A DNA stretch of 64,000 nucleotides, from contig JBAZJB010000001.1 of the NCBI GenBank assembly GCA_041651575.1, forward strand, positions 558,001-622,000, given 5' to 3'. This document shows, piece after piece, positions 58,790 through 64,000 of the stretch. A program made the position numbers and the translations under genes. This DNA is from JAQUOT01 sp041651575. GTDB lineage: Archaea > Nanobdellota > Nanobdellia > SCGC-AAA011-G17 > JAFCDX01. Every line of letters begins with the position of its first letter. Within the stretch, counting starts at the first letter, position 1. A model generated the notes under the pieces. The model saw only the letters and a list, made by a program, of their open reading frames with translations. It did not search any database and was not told the DNA's origin.

Positions 58790-59335
58790 ATGAAAAATAC
58801 TTTGATTGTTTTTGCAGGTCTACCTGGGACAGGTAAAACAACCTTATGTAAACTTATACAGAAAAAGGTAAACTGTAAGTTCTTTGATTCTGATCTTTAT
58901 GCTAAAAAGAAAGGTTTTCATAAAATATTTATGGGAGCAAGGAACGAGAAAGAACAAAGGAAGTTAAGGGAAAAATTCTATGGAGACAAAGTAAACGAAA
59001 TTAAGAGATTATTAAAAACTCATAAATTAGTTGTATTTGACGCAGTATTTGATAGAGAAAAATTAAGGAAAAAATTCTATAGTATGGTAGATAAAGTAAA
59101 TGCAAGATTAATAATTATCAAAGTTATTGCACCAGAGAAAATAACCTTAAAAAGAATAAATGCAGATAAAAAACATTTTTCTAGGAGACCTGGAGAAAAG
59201 CCGGCTGGAAGGATACTATCTTACAAAATTATGAAAAAAGATTGGGAACCTATAAAAAGAAAGCATTTTATTGTAGATTCAACAAAAAACACAGATAAAC
59301 AACTAACAAAAATATTAAACCAAATTATTAATTAG
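58790..59335 (+). CDS. P-loop kinase (AAA_33/zeta-toxin-like)
   Basis: A 181-aa P-loop NTPase with Walker A GLPGTGKTT (about residue 10-18), Asp in FFDSDLY, the LVVFDAVFDREKLR segment and a lid with RRPGEKPAGR. Members phosphorylate small molecules or the 5'-OH of polynucleotides; the substrate cannot be given from sequence. Converges with the next gene, overlapping by 8 bp. Confidence 0.87.
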   Translation: MKNTLIVFAGLPGTGKTTLCKLIQKKVNCKFFDSDLYAKKKGFHKIFMGARNEKEQRKLREKFYGDKVNEIKRLLKTHKLVVFDAVFDREKLRKKFYSMVDKVNARLIIIKVIAPEKITLKRINADKKHFSRRPGEKPAGRILSYKIMKKDWEPIKRKHFIVDSTKNTDKQLTKILNQIIN

Positions 59336-59867
59336 CATTTCTTATTTTTCTTATTGCATTGTATTGCTTGTCTTCAATTGTGTTATTACTACTTAAATTT
59401 GGTCTTACCATATTATCTAAGAATTCTTCACCATATTTTTCTTTGATTAAAGTAACAAAGATACCAATTATGTTTGGGTATTGCTGGTGGTTTAAATGGT
59501 AATAGATTTTATCTTTTCTAAAAGTAGATTGCCTTTCTTCAACAAGCCAAAGTTGTTTGTAGCTATCTACCCAATATCTTACTGGAGCAGTATAACTTCT
59601 TAAACATCTTGCTATATGTTGTATATAACTTTCTTTGTATTTATGTAAATACCAAAGAACTGCAACTGCTTTTTTAGAATTAATAACATTTTCAATGCAA
59701 TCAATATTATGAATCATCCAACTACATTCTTCTTTTGATAATTGTGTTGAAAATGAACTTTGATCTTTAAGAATATTAATAAATTTAGATTTTATTTCAT
59801 AGATAGGTTGTTGATGTCCTAGAACGCTTCTAAAAACCTGAATCAAATCAAGTTCCTGTGTTGTCAT
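59328..59867 (-). CDS. Putative winged-helix regulator
   Basis: A 179-aa soluble protein; ATG 59867 (MTTQELDLIQ) follows GGGG at about 8 bp, better than a TTG 8 codons upstream. Residues about 85-150 look like a winged helix (IQHIARCLRSYTAPVRYWV as helix-turn-helix, then a basic wing with YYHLNH). The promoter carries two copies of the 14-bp element also found before xerA and the lipoprotein gene, so this protein may be its own and their regulator. Inference only. Confidence 0.6.
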   Translation of the reverse strand: MTTQELDLIQVFRSVLGHQQPIYEIKSKFINILKDQSSFSTQLSKEECSWMIHNIDCIENVINSKKAVAVLWYLHKYKESYIQHIARCLRSYTAPVRYWVDSYKQLWLVEERQSTFRKDKIYYHLNHQQYPNIIGIFVTLIKEKYGEEFLDNMVRPNLSSNNTIEDKQYNAIRKIRNAN

Positions 59868-59913
59868 AATTTCATTCCCCTTTTTCTCCAAGAGTTTTTT
59901 TGAAGACGGAACT

Positions 59914-59984
59914 TATTTATAAACATTTTTGTTTTTTTCATGAAAAACCTATCCTTATATGAACTGTGTAATTCTTATACGAAC
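59914..59984 (-). promoter_or_regulatory. Promoter with two operator-like elements
   Basis: TATA-like TGTTTATAAATAAG (minus, about 59912-59925) lies next to ATCCTTATATGAAC (59951-59964) and ATTCTTATACGAAC (59971-59984), two direct copies with a 20-bp period. Confidence 0.5.
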
Positions 59985-60096
59985 TTTTTAATATAATTTC
60001 TGTAAAATCATCATATAGATTTTAGTTTCTATTTTGTATTATAATAATGTTTATATTGAAACAAAATAAAATAATATTTCTGCTGTGGAATGTATT

Positions 60097-61737
60097 ATGG
60101 AGAATCTCTCTTTGAAAAAGGAATTAATAGAACTTTTTATTAAAAATAATTATTTGCCTAGTCCGGACTTGTTAAATGCAAAGAATATCGACGAGAGTTT
60201 CATGTTTGTATTACAAGAATTAAATTCAAAAAACAAAGACAAACCAGTGGTTTTTAATCAAGATTTATTTAAATTACTAACAGAAGAGAATAAAAAAGAT
60301 TTATTAGTTAATTGGATGGAATTTGAAAAAGCAAAAGTTTCTAGTGAAAAGGGGCAAGATAAAAATATTTATGAAAGTTTTTTAAAAGTTTTAAAAGCAG
60401 AATTCTCTGATAAAATTCCAGATTTAACTGAAGAACCAAAAATAGAAAAAACAATAGAACCTGAAAAAGAGTTTGAAACCAATGTGCTTATTCTAAAAGG
60501 ATATAAAGAAACAATTAAAAAAAGAGAATTAAAAGATTTTGTTTATTATTATAGGGCAAGATATGAGTCTTTAAAGAAAATTCTAATGAATCACATAGAA
60601 TTACAAAATTCAGTTTCTATACAAAAATTAAAGAATCCTACAGAAAAAAAAGAGGTTTCTTTAATCGGGATCATATCTAGTAAACTTAAAAGCAAAAACA
60701 AAAATACTATTTTGCAACTAGAAGATACCACAGGAACAATAAATGTTTTAATAAACAAAAATAGAAAAGAGCTTAATGATTTAGCTGAAGATTTAGTTCT
60801 TGATGAAGTTATTGGTATAAAAGGAGTTCTTGATCAGAATATAATCTTTGTAAATGACCTTTTTTTACCCGATATACCTTTAGACTTAAAAATGAAAAAA
60901 TGTGAAGACGAAGTTTATGCTGTTTTTATTGGAGATGTTCATTTGGGTTTAAAACAATTTTTAGAAGAAGATTTTGCAAGATTCATATCTTTTTTAAATA
61001 AAGAATATGGAAGTAAAGAACAAAAAGAATTTGCTTCTAAAATAAAATATTTATTTATAGTAGGAGATTTAGTGGAAGGAGTAGGTGTTTATCCTGGACA
61101 AGAACAAGATTTACAAATAAAAGACATTTACAAACAATACGAACATCTTGCTTCTTATTTAGTGAAAATACCTAAGGAAATAAAAATAATTGTTTGTGGA
61201 GGAAATCACGATGCATTAAGAATAGCAGAACCACAACCTATTTTTGATAAAAAATTAGCCAAATCTCTTTATGATATACCCAATATTACAATGGTTACCA
61301 ATCCTTCTGTAATTAATATTCATGCTTCAGCAAATTTTTCAGGATTTGATATTTTAATGTACCATGGTTATAGTTTTCCTTTTTATGCAAACGAAGTCCA
61401 AAGCATAAGGAGTAATGGGGGACAAGAAAGAATAGATTTAATTATGAAATTTTTATTACAAAGAAGACATTTGGCTCCAACACACACTTCTAACTTATAT
61501 ATTCCAGATCCAACTCAAGATTCTTTAGTTATAGATAGAGTTCCTGATTTTTTTGTAACCGGACATTTACATAAAGTTTGCGTTACAAATTACAAAAATA
61601 TTAGTTGCTTAAATTGCTCTTGCTGGGCATCTCAAACAGCAGATATGGAAAGAAGAGGGATTATCCCAGATCCCAGCAAGGCAATAGCAGTTAATTTGAA
61701 AACAAGGGAAGTAAAAATAATGAGTTTTGCAAAATGA
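60097..61737 (+). CDS. polB: DNA polymerase D small subunit (DP1, exonuclease)
   Basis: A 546-aa PolD small subunit. ATG 60097 (MENLSLKKEL) is preferred to a GTG 4 codons upstream. It has an OB fold at about 185-260 (VSLIGIISSKLK then TGTINVLI) and a calcineurin-like phosphoesterase proofreading domain with GDVHLG, GDLVEG, GNHDAL, MYHGYS and GHLHKV, all metal ligands present. It gives the 3'-5' exonuclease of the replicative archaeal polymerase. The stop overlaps the start of the large subunit in ATGA. Confidence 0.97.
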   Translation: MENLSLKKELIELFIKNNYLPSPDLLNAKNIDESFMFVLQELNSKNKDKPVVFNQDLFKLLTEENKKDLLVNWMEFEKAKVSSEKGQDKNIYESFLKVLKAEFSDKIPDLTEEPKIEKTIEPEKEFETNVLILKGYKETIKKRELKDFVYYYRARYESLKKILMNHIELQNSVSIQKLKNPTEKKEVSLIGIISSKLKSKNKNTILQLEDTTGTINVLINKNRKELNDLAEDLVLDEVIGIKGVLDQNIIFVNDLFLPDIPLDLKMKKCEDEVYAVFIGDVHLGLKQFLEEDFARFISFLNKEYGSKEQKEFASKIKYLFIVGDLVEGVGVYPGQEQDLQIKDIYKQYEHLASYLVKIPKEIKIIVCGGNHDALRIAEPQPIFDKKLAKSLYDIPNITMVTNPSVINIHASANFSGFDILMYHGYSFPFYANEVQSIRSNGGQERIDLIMKFLLQRRHLAPTHTSNLYIPDPTQDSLVIDRVPDFFVTGHLHKVCVTNYKNISCLNCSCWASQTADMERRGIIPDPSKAIAVNLKTREVKIMSFAK

Positions 61738-64000
61738 GCGAAGAAAATATAAAAAAATACTTTGAAAATATAAATTTAGGTATTCAGGAAGCTTATAAAA
61801 AAGCAAACTTAGCCAGAGCTAAAGGTTATGATCCTGATTTAGAAGTAAGCATTCCTTTAACAAAAGATATGTCGGAGAGAGTAATTGGATTAGTTTCTGT
61901 TGTAGCTCCTCAAATAATAAATTCTGGGATTATAGAAAGAATAAAAGAACTTGAAAAAGAATATGGATTACAAGATTGGAGAGTTGCTTTTAGGGCAGCA
62001 GAAGAAGTAGCACAAGAAAAATTCTGCAAATTTAAAAATAAAATAGAAGCAATAGAAGTAGGATTAAGATTAGGGCTTGCTTATTTAACAAACGGGGTTG
62101 TTTCTTCACCTTTAGAAGGTTTTGTAAAATTAGAAGCTAAAAAAAGAAAAGATGGAAAAGAATATTTATGTTTATATTTTTCAGGACCAATAAGATCTGC
62201 AGGAACTACAGCAAGTTGCGCTTTTATTGGGTTGGCTGATTATGTAAGACTAAAATTAGGTTACGATGTTTATGATCCTACCCAAGAAGAAATTAAAAGA
62301 GCTTCTTCAGAAATACATTATTTTCATGATAGAATTACTAATTTACAATATTTGCCTTCAGAACAAGAAATAGAATTTTTAACAAAAAATTTACCAATTC
62401 AAATTGATGGAGATCCTTCAGAAGAAATTGAAGTACCAAATTATAAAGATCTAGAAAGAATTAAAGCAAACAAATTAAGAAGTGGTTATTGTTTGGTTAT
62501 GGCAGAAGGTTTATCTCAAAAATTAGCTAAATTCTGGGGAAAGTTTTCTAAATGGAATAAAGAGTTTGGAATGGAACATTGGATATTTGCAGAACAATTT
62601 GTGGATTTACAAAAGAAAATAAAAGCAGGTAAAGCAGTAATTTCTAAAGATGGAAGTTTAGTAAAACCTGATTTTACTTATATTAAAGATTTAGTTGCAG
62701 GAAGACCTATACTCGGTTATCCTTTGAGAACAGGAACTTTTAGATTAAGATATGGAAGATCAAGAGTTTCTGGATTTTCTTCAGATGCAATATGTCCATC
62801 AACAATGGCGGTTTTAAAAAATTATATTGCAATTGGGACACAATTAAGAACTGAAAGGCCTGGTAAATCTACTACTTTAGCTTCTTGTGATTCTATAGAA
62901 GGACCGATTGTAAAATTAAAAGATGGTTCTGTAATATTTATAGAAAATGAAGAACATGCGAGACAAGTTTTAAGTGAGATAGAAGAAATTATTTTCTTAG
63001 GAGATATTTTAGTTAATTATGGAGATTTCTTAGATAGATCACATATGTTATTGCCTGCAGGATATTGTGAAGAGTGGTGGGCCTTAGAATTAGAAAAAGA
63101 ATTAAAAGAAAAAGACAAAGAAAAATATACTAAACTTTTATCTAATCCTATAAAAGAAAAGATTTCTGCTCAAGAAGCCATAAATATTTCTAGAGATTAC
63201 AAAATTCCTTTACATCCGAGATATACTTATCATTGGAAAGATATAAAAGTTGAACAATTACTAAGTTTATTAGATTGGTTAAAAACTGCAGTAATTAAAA
63301 AAGATAGAATAATTTTTCCTTTACAATACGATATTAAAAAAGATATTTCTGGCATAGATCCAAAAAGAGTTTTAGAAGTACTTGGAGTTCCCCACAAAGT
63401 TTCTGCTAAAGAGTATGTTGTTATAGAAAATGATTGGGCAGATGCTTTCAAAATAAGCCTAGGGTTTTATACAAAAGATTTTGATTATGATACAATTCAT
63501 AAAAAGATAGAAAAGAGTAAAGAATTAGATAATTTAGAAATTATAAATAAGCTTTCAGAAGTAAAAATAAGAGACAAATCTGGTTATTTTATTGGTTCTA
63601 GAATGGGTCGTCCTGAAAAATCTAAAATGAGAAAAATGACAGGAAGTCCACATACTTTATTTCCTGTTGGAGAAGAAGGAGGAAGATTAAGATGTTTTCA
63701 AGCAGCTTTAGAATTAGGAAGAATTACAGGAGATTTTCCAAATTATTATTGTGATAAATGTCAAAAAGAAACAATATATCCAAATTGTGAAGTTTGTAAT
63801 AATAAAACTAGAGAAATATGGGAATGTACTCTTTGTGGAAAATTAGATAAACAATGTATGAAAAAAGACCAAGAAGGAAATCCACATAAATGTTTTATGT
63901 ACAAAACAAAACCAATTGATATAAAACACTATTTTGATAATGCTTTAGAAAAATTAAAATTAGCTGAAGCACCACAATTAATCAAAGGAGTTAGAGGGGC
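61734..64000 (+). CDS. polC: DNA polymerase D large subunit (DP2), 5' part
   Basis: The first 755 residues of PolD DP2 run to the window's end without a stop. The N terminus MSEENIKKYFE is followed by the conserved FSGPIRSAGTTA motif (about 160), the ERPGKSTT segment, a RYGRSRVSGF region (about 340), GSRMGRPEKSKMRKMTGSPH (about 622) and zinc cysteines CDKC, CEVC, CTLC and CMKK (about 670-720). The catalytic double-psi beta barrel lies partly beyond 64000. No intein is seen in the part present. Confidence 0.96.
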   Translation, partial: MSEENIKKYFENINLGIQEAYKKANLARAKGYDPDLEVSIPLTKDMSERVIGLVSVVAPQIINSGIIERIKELEKEYGLQDWRVAFRAAEEVAQEKFCKFKNKIEAIEVGLRLGLAYLTNGVVSSPLEGFVKLEAKKRKDGKEYLCLYFSGPIRSAGTTASCAFIGLADYVRLKLGYDVYDPTQEEIKRASSEIHYFHDRITNLQYLPSEQEIEFLTKNLPIQIDGDPSEEIEVPNYKDLERIKANKLRSGYCLVMAEGLSQKLAKFWGKFSKWNKEFGMEHWIFAEQFVDLQKKIKAGKAVISKDGSLVKPDFTYIKDLVAGRPILGYPLRTGTFRLRYGRSRVSGFSSDAICPSTMAVLKNYIAIGTQLRTERPGKSTTLASCDSIEGPIVKLKDGSVIFIENEEHARQVLSEIEEIIFLGDILVNYGDFLDRSHMLLPAGYCEEWWALELEKELKEKDKEKYTKLLSNPIKEKISAQEAINISRDYKIPLHPRYTYHWKDIKVEQLLSLLDWLKTAVIKKDRIIFPLQYDIKKDISGIDPKRVLEVLGVPHKVSAKEYVVIENDWADAFKISLGFYTKDFDYDTIHKKIEKSKELDNLEIINKLSEVKIRDKSGYFIGSRMGRPEKSKMRKMTGSPHTLFPVGEEGGRLRCFQAALELGRITGDFPNYYCDKCQKETIYPNCEVCNNKTREIWECTLCGKLDKQCMKKDQEGNPHKCFMYKTKPIDIKHYFDNALEKLKLAEAPQLIKGVRG

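Noticed and set aside
61734..64000. Intein in PolD large subunit
   Set aside because: Conserved DP2 motifs run without interruption through the part in the window; the commonly inserted site may lie beyond its end.

Overview
This window comes from a very AT-rich archaeal chromosome, most likely a DPANN lineage close to Woesearchaeota/Pacearchaeota. Archaeal markers are everywhere: ribosomal proteins S3Ae, S8e, S15 (archaeal type), S17e and L37e, TFB, Alba, an LSm protein, single-chain RPA, archaeal RecJ/DHH, membrane-anchored LonB, both subunits of PolD, EndA, RNase Z, TATA-box promoters and many class III (pilin/archaellin-type) signal peptides. The phylum is inferred from gene content and style, not from a marker tree.

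Layout. 1-4.1 kb holds the tail of a surface protein, two signal-peptide/beta-sandwich/TM proteins, a coiled-coil protein, a hydrolase, a HIT protein, a tRNA(CAT) and a VTT-like membrane protein. 4.1-11.4 kb is an information-processing block: Alba, S17e, EndA divergent from RNase Z, TFB, S8e, LSm-L37e and tRNA-Leu, followed by a RelBE-type toxin-antitoxin pair. 11.4-20.6 kb (minus strand) encodes a 2168-aa secreted cysteine-containing protein flanked by a membrane protein and a 674-aa protein with a class III signal. 20.7-26.3 kb holds a U32-family protein, tRNA-Val, tRNA-Thr, the S15-RecJ-S3Ae operon, a tRNA-Gln that appears to carry two introns, a DUF457-like protein and RPA.

26.3-39.6 kb is the most striking part: a type IV pilus/archaellum-like assembly locus. 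It has a secretion ATPase, a double FlaJ/TadC-like membrane platform, two divergent coiled-coil proteins and three tandem paralogous membrane proteins. About ten small proteins carry class III-like N termini, three of them under 60 aa. One pilin-like protein carries an M23 (LytM) peptidase domain plus a lysozyme-like domain, which is surprising in an archaeon expected to lack murein. Together with the 11.4-20.6 kb operon this is my best candidate for an undescribed surface or attachment apparatus.

39.7-43.9 kb carries a PRC-barrel protein, TraB, a catalytically degenerate site-2-protease homologue, a Xer recombinase and a kinase-like protein. 43.9-52.8 kb is an accessory region of small unknown proteins, an HNH nuclease, a transglutaminase-like protein and a glycoside hydrolase. 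It ends with a DNA-binding protein whose gene contains four GTTCATGAAC palindromes and is followed by an iteron-like array of nine AAAAGTGAGAGTT repeats in about 600 bp of non-coding DNA. 52.8-64 kb returns to core genes: ArgRS, LonB, a PRC-barrel protein, a P-loop kinase and the PolD operon, which runs off the right end.

Short regulatory-looking repeats recur: a GTTCGTATAAGAAC-like near-palindrome at three promoters including that of the Xer gene, a 19-bp palindrome family in the accessory region, and a 13-nt element before two pilin promoters.
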